This document shows, piece after piece, positions 14,845 to 24,127 of a stretch of DNA of 33,983 nt. The notes below the pieces were generated by a model. It did not search any database, had not been told where the DNA came from, and worked only from the letters and a program-made list of their open reading frames with translations. This DNA comes from Lachnospiraceae bacterium. Lineage in GTDB: Bacteria > Bacillota > Clostridia > Lachnospirales > Lachnospiraceae. Within the stretch, counting starts at the first letter, position 1; every line of letters starts with the position of its first letter. The translations under genes were made by a program, and so were the position numbers. The stretch is from assembly GCA_031272985.1 (NCBI GenBank), contig JAISSU010000015.1, positions 1 through 33,983 of the forward strand, written 5' to 3'.

Positions 14845-15666
14845 TCAGGCGATCAGCACGCGAATAAGCGTAACCAATAATAGTAGGCCACCCAGTATGA
14901 CCCTATAGTATCCGAATACCTTAAAGTCATGTTCCTTAATGTACTTCATAAGGAATCTGATTGCAAAGAGAGATACCAGAAAAGCCACCAGACATCCGAG
15001 CAGGAGATATCCGAATTCTCCGCTCGTAAAATGAAAGCCGTACTTTACGAGCTTTAAAAGGCTCGCACCAAACATAACGGGTATAGCAAGGAAAAATGTG
15101 AATTCGGCGGCGACCTCCCGGGAAACTCCTATAATAAGCGCACCCAGAATCGTAGCACCCGAGCGCGAGGTCCCGGGAATCAAAGCCAAAACCTGACAAA
15201 AACCAATCCATAAAAGCACCTGCAGGTTAAAATCGTAAATCTTTGTAAAGGTCGGCTTTTTGCGTCTGGTATTTTCAACATAAATGAATAAAACGCCATA
15301 TACTATTAGAGTAATAGCGACAACGACCGGTTTGTAGAGGTGCTCATCGAGCCAATCATCTAGAAGCAGTCCAATAACAGCCGCGGGAATGGAAGCAATC
15401 GCGACCTTAATCCAAATCTGCCAAGTCAGCATCTTTTGGCGCTGTGTTTTCTTTGGGGAGAACGGGTTTAATTTATTGAAATAAAGAACCACGACCGCCA
15501 TAATGGCACCGAGCTGAATAACGACATCAAAAACCTCCATGAACTCGGAACTAAAACTCGGGTTCAAAAGAGAGCCCATCAAAATCAAATGACCGGTGCT
15601 GCTGATAGGCAGCCATTCGGTAATACCTTCAACTAAACCAAGAATAAAAACCTTAAGAAAGTCCAT
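14845..15666 (-). CDS. uppP: undecaprenyl-diphosphatase (BacA/UppP)
   Basis: This integral membrane phosphatase converts undecaprenyl diphosphate to undecaprenyl phosphate, recycling the carrier lipid for peptidoglycan and surface polysaccharides; overproduction of the family gives bacitracin resistance. The 273-residue length is standard. Both signature segments are present: [20 protein letters not shown] at residues about 11-30, with the catalytic Glu, and [11 protein letters not shown] at about 163-173, with the essential Ser and Arg. The remaining sequence is a series of hydrophobic helices. GGAGG lies four to five bases before the ATG. It is a monocistronic minus-strand gene between convergent SPFH and upstream tRNA-Ala. 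Functionally it complements the flippase and deacetylase genes of the window. Confidence 0.97.
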   Translation of the reverse strand: MDFLKVFILGLVEGITEWLPISSTGHLILMGSLLNPSFSSEFMEVFDVVIQLGAIMAVVVLYFNKLNPFSPKKTQRQKMLTWQIWIKVAIASIPAAVIGLLLDDWLDEHLYKPVVVAITLIVYGVLFIYVENTRRKKPTFTKIYDFNLQVLLWIGFCQVLALIPGTSRSGATILGALIIGVSREVAAEFTFFLAIPVMFGASLLKLVKYGFHFTSGEFGYLLLGCLVAFLVSLFAIRFLMKYIKEHDFKVFGYYRVILGGLLLLVTLIRVLIA

Positions 15667-15692
15667 AAAACCTCCGATTGATTGTAATATGC

Positions 15693-15731
15693 AAACACCG
15701 AAATCCGATGAGAGCGGGTTCCGGTGTTTTT
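15693..15731. terminator. hairpin between tRNA-Ala and uppP
   Basis: AAACACCG (15693-15700) pairs with CGGTGTTT (15722-15729), and after one mismatch AATCC pairs with GGGTT inside. On the minus strand it follows the tRNA gene and is a likely terminator. The longer T-run is on the plus strand. Confidence 0.6.
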
Positions 15732-15737
15732 CCTAAG

Positions 15738-15810
<73 letters not shown>

Positions 15811-15971
15811 GTTTGCTTTCGTTTATAGGATTTTATGTATTTTCGAAAGCGTCCGTTAGTAATAATAACGTATCAAACCTGTTTTGTAAAGGCAGGAATT
15901 AAATTTTTATGTCCTTTGGGGCGGATACGGTGTATAATATACTTGCTGGCTGTGTTCACGGGGGATTTGTC

Positions 15972-17720
15972 ATGTTATATGGAACTATTGTTTCAAAAGG
16001 AATTGCGATAGGCAGCGCTTTTGTTCTTTCTTCCGGTAAAAAGGAAGAGTCTGTTTCCCATGTTTCCATGCATGATACGGAGTATTCGACTCAAAAATAT
16101 TTAATCGCTAAAGAACAAACGAGGCAGAGTCTGGAATCGCTCGTGAGTGTCATTGAAGAATCAAATAAAGATATTGCCGATATGATGAGGGGTCAAATCG
16201 CCATTTTAGAGGATGTAGGTCTTAATGAGTCGATTTACAGCCTGATTGGCGGTTATCATTTCACCTGCGAATACGCTATTGAGATTGCTTATAATCAATG
16301 GATTAAGAGGTTTTCGGATTTATCGGATCCTATGACTAAGGAGCGTTATGCCGATGTGCAGGACGTTAAAAATCGTCTGCTTTCGTTCCTATTAAGCACA
16401 GGCAGAGGCAAAATTGAATTACCGAAGACTCCGTCGGTTCTGGTGGCGGATACGCTTCTTCCTTCGGATATAGCGACTCTCGGCAGAGAGATGATTCTCG
16501 GCATTGTATCCGAGAGCGGAAATGCGAATTCCCATTTTGCCCTCATTGCTAAAGAGCTCGGGATTCCGGCATTGACGGGGGTTAATCGCGCTCTTGTGCA
16601 GATTGAAACGGGGATGACGGTTATAGTCGATGCTTTAACGGGTCTTGTCATTGAGAATCCTTCTAATGAGGAACTCGGAGCCTACAGGGAGAATCGCGAC
16701 GCCTATCAGGTCGCGGTTTCCGAAATGAAAAATTTCGTCTCACTCGCGGCGGTCTCGAAGGATTCAAAGCCTTATCGAGTTTACTTAAACCTAAGCTCTC
16801 TGACTAAAGAAGCCGTTTCGCTCTCTCCTTATTCCAGCGGAGTTGGGCTTTTCAGGAGCGAATTTCAGTTTGCGGATTATGAAGTTCCTCCTACTGAAGA
16901 TGAACAATACGAAATCTATAGGGATCTGACAAAGGCCTTCGGAGAGCATGAGTGCGTTATTCGTACCTTTGATTTTCAGGAGGATAAGCTTCCGAAATTT
17001 ATGAATCCCGGTAGCAGCGAAAATAAAGACGAAGCGCCCTACTTTTTAGATGAACAGGAGACTGTAACCCCAAAAAAAGCGGCGGGCGTGGAAAATAAGG
17101 AATTTACGGAATCCATAATATATACCCAAATCCGCGCGATTTTGCGCGCTGCGGTGCACGGGAATCTTGGCATCATGTTTCCGATGGTTCGCAGCATTGA
17201 CGAATTGCGAAGCAATAAAGCCCTCATTGAAAAGGCAAAGATTGAGCTTCGCACCGAAAAAATCGCGTTTAGAGAGTCTCTGCCTTTCGGAGTGATGATA
17301 GAGACGCCTTCTTTAGCACTTCTTTCTGATGTGGTGGCGAGAGAAACTAATTTTGCCAGTATCGGAACCAATGACTTAAGCCGGTTCCTTTCAGGCGCGG
17401 GGGACAGACTTAACGCGCAAAATCAAAATTTCGATTATAGACCTGACCTTTATAGGTTGATAAAGTCAATAATAGATGCCTTTGCAGTATTTCGAAAACC
17501 TTTGAGCGTTTGCGGGGAACTCGCGGGTAATCCGATTACTGCTCCGTTGCTTGCCGGTTTAGGCATAGAAAGATTCAGCGTAGACCCTTTGGCAATTAGT
17601 ACCATAAAAGAAGCATTGTCAAAATTCACGGTTCAGGAAACCAAGGATATGGCCGAGCGTGTGCTGGGGCTGGCGACCTGTGCGGAGACGGAAAATTATC
17701 TTAAAATGAAAGCTGTCTAA
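15972..17720 (+). CDS. divergent PTS Enzyme I-like phosphotransferase
   Basis: The start is the ATG at 15972, giving MLYGTIVSKGIAIGSAF as in Enzyme I proteins, with GGGGGA upstream; a TATAAT at 15933-15938 lies inside the longer frame from 15909. The product has 582 residues. It shows the N-terminal domain, the phosphohistidine segment NSHFALIAKELGIPAL with His188, and a C-terminal TIM-barrel with GLFRSEF, MIETPS, GTNDL and CGEL (Cys514). Several PEP-site features differ from canonical PtsI. RTLDIGGDK is RTFDFQEDK, CGEMAGD is CGELAGN, and the ENPxLGxRxIR loop is replaced by a segment at about 342-385 without a matching Arg. It is either a diverged main Enzyme I or a paralogue with another role. 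No HPr gene is nearby. Confidence 0.85.
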   Translation: MLYGTIVSKGIAIGSAFVLSSGKKEESVSHVSMHDTEYSTQKYLIAKEQTRQSLESLVSVIEESNKDIADMMRGQIAILEDVGLNESIYSLIGGYHFTCEYAIEIAYNQWIKRFSDLSDPMTKERYADVQDVKNRLLSFLLSTGRGKIELPKTPSVLVADTLLPSDIATLGREMILGIVSESGNANSHFALIAKELGIPALTGVNRALVQIETGMTVIVDALTGLVIENPSNEELGAYRENRDAYQVAVSEMKNFVSLAAVSKDSKPYRVYLNLSSLTKEAVSLSPYSSGVGLFRSEFQFADYEVPPTEDEQYEIYRDLTKAFGEHECVIRTFDFQEDKLPKFMNPGSSENKDEAPYFLDEQETVTPKKAAGVENKEFTESIIYTQIRAILRAAVHGNLGIMFPMVRSIDELRSNKALIEKAKIELRTEKIAFRESLPFGVMIETPSLALLSDVVARETNFASIGTNDLSRFLSGAGDRLNAQNQNFDYRPDLYRLIKSIIDAFAVFRKPLSVCGELAGNPITAPLLAGLGIERFSVDPLAISTIKEALSKFTVQETKDMAERVLGLATCAETENYLKMKAV

Positions 17721-17738
17721 GTCACTAAATATACCGCT

Positions 17739-18308
17739 TTATGCTGTTTTCATCTGCGGATACGCCATTTGATATATTATTTCAGCCATTTCAGAAGCGC
17801 TTTCTTTGAGTCCGTTTTTAAGCCAGTGCTGAATGAGTCCTACGCTTCCGTTTACCAGAAAAACAAAATACAACTCATTTTTTTCAATATCCATATTTAA
17901 ATCATTGGCAAGCCAAATTCCGCATTGCTCGTAAATAACACTTAAGAGATTTCGCTGAAACTCAATATTGCCTTGTTCGCTCATCAGAATCTGGATGTGA
18001 TTTCTGTTCTCTATCAGATAGTCAAAAATCTTTTCAATATTGCTGGTAAAATCCTCTTTCGAGGTTTTTCCGTAAAATCCCGCAATCGCCATTTTCGCCC
18101 AGGTGAGATTTTCATCCTCAATGCTTTTGAGAAGTTGATGCTGGTCACAGTAATGTGCATAAAAGGTCGTCCGGTTAATATCAGCCTTTTCGCAGAGCTC
18201 CTTAATCGTGATTTTGGAAATAGGTTTGATCTTCATCAGCTCCATTAGACTGTCTTTTAAGACCATTTGGGTGTATCTGGTTTTTCTGTTTTCTTTTAGC
18301 TCCTTCAT
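17739..18308 (-). CDS. TetR/AcrR-family transcriptional regulator
   Basis: The start is the ATG at 18306-18308, giving MKELKENRKTRYTQMVLKDS; a G7 ribosome-binding site (complement of 18318-18324) lies nine bases upstream, and the longer upstream frame has no family similarity. The 189-residue protein begins with a TetR helix-turn-helix: LMELMKIKPISKITIKELCEKADINRTTFYAHY, at about residues 18-50. The C-terminal domain of about 130 residues resembles the TetR-like C-terminal family of Firmicutes; its ligand cannot be predicted. The gene is divergent from the ABC transporter genes, so it probably represses them (inference from arrangement). Its stop is 19 bases from the stop of the convergent Enzyme I-like gene. 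Confidence 0.9.
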   Translation of the reverse strand: MKELKENRKTRYTQMVLKDSLMELMKIKPISKITIKELCEKADINRTTFYAHYCDQHQLLKSIEDENLTWAKMAIAGFYGKTSKEDFTSNIEKIFDYLIENRNHIQILMSEQGNIEFQRNLLSVIYEQCGIWLANDLNMDIEKNELYFVFLVNGSVGLIQHWLKNGLKESASEMAEIIYQMAYPQMKTA

Positions 18309-18449
18309 TGAAAAAGTCCCCCCCGAGCGCGTTACTAAATACGCAGAAATCAATTGTGAATTTTCGTTCAAAATTATTAATAAAATGTTTGGAAACCAAC
18401 ACATCACTCTGAATTGTTGAAAGCAATACGAACTGTAAACATCTGTCGG

Positions 18450-18478
18450 TTGCCAAAACAACATAGTGTCAGTATGCT
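18450..18478 (+). promoter_or_regulatory. candidate promoter of the ABC transporter operon with overlapping inverted repeat
   Basis: TTGCCA (18450-18455) and TATGCT (18473-18478) are 17 bases apart. GTTG-CCAAAA-CAAC (18449-18462) covers the -35 box and could be the TetR operator. Confidence 0.45.
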
Positions 18479-18536
18479 ATAAAAACACGGGGATGTCAAT
18501 AAGTGTCCCTAAATTTTAAGTAAAGAGGTTTCATTT

Positions 18537-19238
18537 GTGTCATTAATTGAGTTTAAAAATGTAAAGAAGGTATACAACATTGGGGATGTTAGTATTGCGG
18601 CGCTCGAGGATTGTTCATTTACAATAGAAAAAGGGGAACTCGCGGTGATTTTGGGGCAAAGCGGCGCGGGGAAGACCACGATTCTTAATTTGCTCGGCGG
18701 AATGGATGTCCCAAGCGGCGGCGAAATAATTGTCGGAGACAACAAAATACACGAGTTTTCAAAGAAGCAATTGATAGAGTACAGGCGCAAAGACATAGGA
18801 TTCGTATTTCAGTTCTACAATCTCGTTACGAATCTGACGGCACTTGAAAATGTGGAACTCGCCTGCCAGATTTGCCCTGATTCCTTTAATCCCGAGACGA
18901 TTTTAGAGCAGGTGGGACTTAAGGAACGAATTAATAATTTTCCGTCGCAATTATCAGGCGGAGAGCAGCAAAGGGTCGCTATTGCAAGAGCCATAGCGAA
19001 AAATCCGAGTCTCCTTTTATGTGATGAGCCGACAGGGGCATTGGACAGCGATACAGGGCAAAGAATTATTGCTCTTTTACAAAAGACATGCAAAGAGATG
19101 AATATGACGACGGTTTTGATTACTCATAATACGGTAATTTCCGAAGTCGCGGACAAGGTTATTCGCGTTAAAAACGGCAGAGTAAAGGATATTACAATAA
19201 ACGAAGCGCCAAAAAACGCTGAAGAAATAGTTTGGTAG
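18537..19238 (+). CDS. ABC transporter ATP-binding protein (MacB/LolD type)
   Basis: Translation starts at GTG 18537 with AAAGAGG eight bases upstream. The 233-residue protein has all ABC ATPase motifs: Walker A GQSGAGKTT (40-48), Q-loop FVFQFYNL, signature LSGGEQQR, Walker B LLLCDEPTGALD and the switch His in LITHN. The short cytoplasmic ATPase and its pairing with an FtsX-type permease place it in the MacB/LolD/FtsE group. These use ATP to drive mechanical changes in the permease rather than classical import, often in peptide, lipoprotein or antimicrobial handling. It is 12 bases from the permease gene, so the two form one operon. Confidence 0.96.
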   Translation: MSLIEFKNVKKVYNIGDVSIAALEDCSFTIEKGELAVILGQSGAGKTTILNLLGGMDVPSGGEIIVGDNKIHEFSKKQLIEYRRKDIGFVFQFYNLVTNLTALENVELACQICPDSFNPETILEQVGLKERINNFPSQLSGGEQQRVAIARAIAKNPSLLLCDEPTGALDSDTGQRIIALLQKTCKEMNMTTVLITHNTVISEVADKVIRVKNGRVKDITINEAPKNAEEIVW

Positions 19239-19250
19239 GTTGGGGACAAC

Positions 19251-22200
19251 ATGTTATATAAGAATGCATTAATTAAAATTAAAAGGTCATTGGGAAGATA
19301 TCTTTCATTATTTATAATCGTAATGGTAGGTGTCGGTTTTTATGCAGGCGTGGAAATAACGGCTCCGGATGTGGTGAGTCTCGCCGATGCGTACTACTCA
19401 AAGAATAAACTCATGGATTTCAAAATTGTCAGCACTTTGGGATTGACCGAGGACGACGTGGCGGCACTTTCCGATTTAGAAGGGGTAAAATCGGCTACAG
19501 GGTCGTATTCTTTGGATGTCCAAAGCACTGATAGGGTCATCAGGGTTCATGCCATCGAGGGAGGAGTCAATAGACTATCATTGACCGAAGGTCGCATGCC
19601 CAAAGCTTTAGATGAATGCGTGGCTGATTCTAAAACCAATTCAATCGGCGATGTCATAGAGATAACTGATGATGTTTCCGATGAGTTAAAAAACACGAAA
19701 TTTAAAGTCGTAGGGCTCGCGGATTCATGTCTTTATTTGCAGGATGAATATGGGAATACGAGTGTCGGTAACGGAAAATTAGGCTCATTTATTTTCGTTA
19801 ATAAAAACAATTTTACTCTGGATGCGTATACGGAAGTTTATCTGCTCGCAGATACGACTGCGCAACCGTATTCCACGCAGTACAATGATTTTTCGGCGAA
19901 ACTAAAAGATGAGATAGTATTGATAAAAGCAGCACGTGAAACAGCGAGATACGAAGGAGTCTATAATGAAGCAATGGATAAGATTGTTGACGCGCAAGAT
20001 GAACTTGACACTAAGATGGCCGATGCCGAGAAAGAGTTTGCCGATGCGAAAAAAGAGCTTGATGATAACGCAAAGAAACTCAAAGACACTAAGTCAAGCA
20101 CACAGAAGCAGCTCTCAAGCGCAAAGTCAACTTTGGATGATAGTAAAGCCAAATTAGAGGCGGGTAAGAGTGAGCTTTCGCAAAACAAAGAAAAACTTGA
20201 AGAAACAAAGAGCACCAAGTCGGCAGAATTCGAAGCCGCAAAAGCAGAAATAGAAAGCGCGAAAAAACAGCTTGGTACCTATCTTAGCGCGGCGGGAGTA
20301 ACGAGTGAAAACATCGGATCTAAAGTAAGTGCGCTTGAGGGCGCAATTGAGAGCATGAAGGCGCAGTTACAGAACATCCCGGCAGGCACGCAGGAGTATC
20401 TGAGCCTGGAGGCCACAATAAATGCTTATAGCGAGAATCTGACGCAGTTAAAACGACTGGAGTCTTCGCTAAACGAGCTTTCGGCAAATGAAAAGCAGCT
20501 TAACGACGGGATAGCAACGTTTAACAGTGAAATTCAAAAAGCTGAAGCCGAAATTAAAGCCGCCGAGAATGAGATTGCAGCCAATGAAGCGAAAATAAAC
20601 AACGGTTACAACGATTATTACGCGAATCTTTCAAAGTTCAATACGGAAATCGCAAAGAATGAGAAAAAGCTTAAAGACGGCTATGCCGAGTATGAGGAAA
20701 ATTATGCTGAATATGAGGCGGAAATTGCCGATGCGAAGGCGGAAATAGAAGAGGCTAAGGTAGATGTTTCAGAAATAGAGCGTCCTAAGTGGTATATTTC
20801 GGACAGAGACGCGGCAGCAGGCTATTCGAATCTCGAGAGCAGCGTAAGGGTCGTTAATGTAATTTCCGCGGTGCTGCCGGTATTTTTTATATTATTGTCG
20901 ATTCTAATGACATCGAACTCCATGGCGAGAATGATAGCGGAGGAAAGAGGAGAACTGGGGACTTTAACCTCGCTTGGATACGGGGATTTTAAGATAATGT
21001 CCACTTATCTTATGTATGTGCTTTCCGCGACGGGACTCGGAGCGTTAACCGGATTTTTCGGAGGCTGCAAGCTGATTCCGCCTTTGGTTTATTCAAATTT
21101 CAGGTTTATATTGCCCAGTCTCATTATGAAATATGATTTTATAAGGCTCGCAATCATTATTGCCTTTACATTTGCGCTGATGAGTGCGGTCACAATTATT
21201 GCCTGTCATAGAGAATTAAAGCATAATCCCGCCAGTCTCTTAAGACCGCTTCCGCCAAAAAGAGGTCAAGCTGTCTTCCTTGAGAAAATAAAGCTCGTAT
21301 GGAAGAAGCTGTCATTTACATGGAAGGTAACTGTCAGGAATATGCTGCGCTATAAAAAGCGTGCGTTCATGACAGTCGTCGGAGTAGCAGGATGCGCGGC
21401 TTTACTCATTGTGGGATTTGGACTTCGGGATAGTATGGAGGGGGTCGCAAAAAGACAATATTCCGAGATTTTTAAATACAGTGACATGCTGATTTTGAAA
21501 GACGAGACTTCGGTTATTAATGGCGAGTTAAAGGAAGTGCTTGATGAAAACAATATAACAAACCCCCTTTTGGTCAGGCAAAATACTTATACTGTTGTTT
21601 CAGGGAAAAGTGCCAAAAAGACTCAGGACGCGTATCTGATTGTCCCGCAGGATGATGCTGTATTTAAGGAATACTTTAATCTGATTAATAAAAAGACAGG
21701 GGAAGAAATTGATTTAAAAGACGGCGAAGCGGTCATTACCCAAAGGCTTGCAAAGGTGCTTAAAGTAAAGGCAGGCGATTCGATTGTAGTAACAGATAAT
21801 GAAAATGAAAGCCACAAGATGACCGTGGCGGCGGTGGCGGAAAATTATGCGTCAAATTATATATATTTGCAACCTGACGTTTATGAAAGAATATTTGCCC
21901 AAAAGCCTTCGTATAATGCTGTAATCTCGGGAAATGAAACGGTGGATGAAGCTAAGTTGGCCGAAAATCTGATTGACTCAGGTCTAATTACAAATGTCGT
22001 ATTTACGAGTGATGCCATACAAATCATTACGGAGAGTACAAATAGTCTAAATGGCGTAATTATTTTAATAATATTCGTAGCGCTTTTATTGGCGGTGGTT
22101 GTTCTTTATAATCTGACCTCCATTAATATCAGTGAAAGAATCCGTGAAATCGCGACGCTTAAAGTCTTAGGTTTCAGGGATAACGAGACGAATTCCTACA

Positions 22201-22448
22201 TCTACAGAGAGGCTTTGATACTGACGGTAATCAGTATTGGAGCGGGCATTGGCTTAGGATTATTCTTGCATAATTTCTTATTGGATGCGATTGAAGTGGG
22301 AGCACTCGCGCTCATTAGGAGCATAAAATGGTATTCATATATTATTGCCTGCGCATTGACATTATTATTCTCTGTGGGAATGCAGGGTATTACTTATCTG
22401 AAACTGAAGAAAATTGATATGATTCAGTCATTGAAATCAGTTGAATAG
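19251..22448 (+). CDS. FtsX-type ABC permease with long extracytoplasmic coiled coil
   Basis: This 1065-residue permease belongs with the preceding ATPase. A first membrane helix is at about 13-33. A large extracytoplasmic domain follows, and within it residues about 233-510 are a heptad-rich coiled coil of Glu, Lys, Ala and Asp with repeated NEKKLKDGY-like units. A first FtsX domain with membrane helices spans about 535-660, and a second MacB-like core domain plus FtsX domain with three helices spans about 690-1065. This two-FtsX-domain plan is common in Firmicutes. The coiled coil may reach through the cell wall or bind a partner protein (inference). The substrate is unknown. A GGTTGGGG lies about seven bases before the ATG. 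Confidence 0.93.
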   Translation: MLYKNALIKIKRSLGRYLSLFIIVMVGVGFYAGVEITAPDVVSLADAYYSKNKLMDFKIVSTLGLTEDDVAALSDLEGVKSATGSYSLDVQSTDRVIRVHAIEGGVNRLSLTEGRMPKALDECVADSKTNSIGDVIEITDDVSDELKNTKFKVVGLADSCLYLQDEYGNTSVGNGKLGSFIFVNKNNFTLDAYTEVYLLADTTAQPYSTQYNDFSAKLKDEIVLIKAARETARYEGVYNEAMDKIVDAQDELDTKMADAEKEFADAKKELDDNAKKLKDTKSSTQKQLSSAKSTLDDSKAKLEAGKSELSQNKEKLEETKSTKSAEFEAAKAEIESAKKQLGTYLSAAGVTSENIGSKVSALEGAIESMKAQLQNIPAGTQEYLSLEATINAYSENLTQLKRLESSLNELSANEKQLNDGIATFNSEIQKAEAEIKAAENEIAANEAKINNGYNDYYANLSKFNTEIAKNEKKLKDGYAEYEENYAEYEAEIADAKAEIEEAKVDVSEIERPKWYISDRDAAAGYSNLESSVRVVNVISAVLPVFFILLSILMTSNSMARMIAEERGELGTLTSLGYGDFKIMSTYLMYVLSATGLGALTGFFGGCKLIPPLVYSNFRFILPSLIMKYDFIRLAIIIAFTFALMSAVTIIACHRELKHNPASLLRPLPPKRGQAVFLEKIKLVWKKLSFTWKVTVRNMLRYKKRAFMTVVGVAGCAALLIVGFGLRDSMEGVAKRQYSEIFKYSDMLILKDETSVINGELKEVLDENNITNPLLVRQNTYTVVSGKSAKKTQDAYLIVPQDDAVFKEYFNLINKKTGEEIDLKDGEAVITQRLAKVLKVKAGDSIVVTDNENESHKMTVAAVAENYASNYIYLQPDVYERIFAQKPSYNAVISGNETVDEAKLAENLIDSGLITNVVFTSDAIQIITESTNSLNGVIILIIFVALLLAVVVLYNLTSINISERIREIATLKVLGFRDNETNSYIYREALILTVISIGAGIGLGLFLHNFLLDAIEVGALALIRSIKWYSYIIACALTLLFSVGMQGITYLKLKKIDMIQSLKSVE

Positions 22449-22518
22449 GGAGGTTGTGAATAAAAAACCGGTAACTGAAGAAATTTAATAAAAATTAAAC
22501 AAAATTAAGAAAAACTCA

Positions 22519-22547
22519 TTGACTTAAATAATTTATGTTATTACAAT
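22519..22547 (+). promoter_or_regulatory. promoter at the deacetylase gene
   Basis: TTGACT (22519-22524) and TACAAT (22542-22547) are 17 bases apart. The predicted transcription start falls on or within a base of the ATG at 22554. Confidence 0.65.
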
Positions 22548-22553
22548 ATAGAT

Positions 22554-24017
22554 ATGAACGAAAGGCAACACAAGCACCAAAATGCAGACAAAGAGCGAAA
22601 AATGGTAATTTGGATATGCGTCTCAACCGCGATTCTGATTACCGTCGTCGTTCTTTTGCTATTAATTCCTTACATTCATCAAATATTGACATATAACAGG
22701 GCAAATGAGCTGCTCGCACACGGAGAATTTGATGCGGCAATTGCCAAATATAAGGCTCTCGGAGATTTCAAGGATTCGAAGGTCCGAGTTACTGAGGCCA
22801 CGTATGAGGAAGCAGATTCCGCCTTGTTTGAGAAAAAATATGATAGGGCGATTGAACTTTTCGAGGAAATAAAGGATTATAAGGATTCCGGTGAAAAGGA
22901 AAAAGAAGCCTGCAAAGAAAAGGCTGTGACTTTATTAGACGCGGGAGATTATCAGGGAGCCCGCGACGCGTATCAGAAGGCGGGATTATCAGGAGATGCC
23001 GATGAATTTAAGGAAACATGGTATCTCGAGGCCGGCAGCATTAATAAAGACGAAAGCAGAAAGCTCGAGGCGCTGAAAATATTTGATGAAATCCGAAATT
23101 ATAAGGATGCAGGCGAGCAGGCTGACGGTATAACAAATGCAGTTATTTCTCAGTCCGATGATTTCACGAAAGCCGGTGATTATGGGAAAGCCATGGAGCT
23201 TTTGGAAAATGCCGCTAATGCCATGAGTGACGGGGAATTAAAAGAAAAATTCACTAATCATGTAACCGAGGTAAAACGCGCTCAGGGCGAGGCATTGGTG
23301 AAGGCCTCAGATTTTGATGCCGCCATTGCGATTTTCAATGAAATCGGCGATACAGGCAGAGCATCGCAGGTTTTAATTTTAAAAACGAGTGTAACGAGCG
23401 GGGTTGATCCTTCAAAACCCATGGTGGCGCTGTCTTTTGATGACGGACCGAGTGGATATACGGACAAGATATTGGGACTCCTTAAGCAATATGGCGGGCA
23501 CGCCACTTTTTGTCAGGTGGGTCAGCGAATTGCGGGACATGAGAGTACGGAAAAGAATATTATTGAGCAGGGAAGCGAAATCATCAGCCATACCTGGGAT
23601 CACAAACAGCTGACAAAGCTTTCCGAGGCAGACATAAAGAAAGAAATCACGAGTGTAAATGATACGCTCGCGAGTTTAAATCTACCGACTTCAAAGCTTT
23701 ATCGACCGCCATACGGTTCTACTAATGACACAGTATTAAATGTATCAAAAGAGCTCGGAATGGTGCCAATACTGTGGTCTGTAGATACGAGAGACTGGGA
23801 ATCAAAAAATGCCGAAGCTGTTTTTGCCGAAGTTAAGAAGAGTGCGAAAAATGGTTCAATAATATTGTGCCACGACATATATGAAAGTACTTATCAGGCA
23901 ATGGAATTGGTTATACCGTGGCTTACGAGCCAGGGATACCAAATCGTATCTGTCAGTGAATTAATGGCTGCGGGCGGCATTACTATGGAGCCCGGAGTCA
24001 AGGTTTTCAGCCGCTGA
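22554..24017 (+). CDS. membrane-anchored polysaccharide deacetylase (NodB domain) with TPR-like repeats
   Basis: The 487-residue product has a short basic N-terminus, one membrane helix at about 18-40, and several TPR-like units (about 48-275), seen as repeated DYKDSGE, DFKDSK and NYKDAGE turns. The C-terminal NodB deacetylase domain (about 288-487) has SFDDGPS with Asp296 and Asp297, the metal-binding HTWDH (His346, His350), RPPYG (384-388) and His440 in LCHDI. It should remove acetyl groups from peptidoglycan or another extracellular glycan. No ribosome-binding site precedes ATG 22554, and the promoter suggests a leaderless mRNA. The in-frame ATG at 22602 has only a weak AAAGAG but is the alternative start; it would remove the basic residues before the helix. 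Confidence 0.92.
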   Translation: MNERQHKHQNADKERKMVIWICVSTAILITVVVLLLLIPYIHQILTYNRANELLAHGEFDAAIAKYKALGDFKDSKVRVTEATYEEADSALFEKKYDRAIELFEEIKDYKDSGEKEKEACKEKAVTLLDAGDYQGARDAYQKAGLSGDADEFKETWYLEAGSINKDESRKLEALKIFDEIRNYKDAGEQADGITNAVISQSDDFTKAGDYGKAMELLENAANAMSDGELKEKFTNHVTEVKRAQGEALVKASDFDAAIAIFNEIGDTGRASQVLILKTSVTSGVDPSKPMVALSFDDGPSGYTDKILGLLKQYGGHATFCQVGQRIAGHESTEKNIIEQGSEIISHTWDHKQLTKLSEADIKKEITSVNDTLASLNLPTSKLYRPPYGSTNDTVLNVSKELGMVPILWSVDTRDWESKNAEAVFAEVKKSAKNGSIILCHDIYESTYQAMELVIPWLTSQGYQIVSVSELMAAGGITMEPGVKVFSR

Positions 24018-24127
24018 TATTTATTCATCTTAAATCTTATTATTCTGTACCTGCAGAGGATTTTGTGTTACAATCTTTTGCGAATCCTGCCTGAAATCAG
24101 GGCGAATAAAGCGATAGGAGACGAAAA

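Noticed and set aside
15909..15971. N-terminal extension of the Enzyme I-like protein
   Set aside because: It contains a TATAAT promoter-like box and lacks similarity to the family, while ATG 15972 has GGGGGA upstream and a canonical Enzyme I N-terminus.
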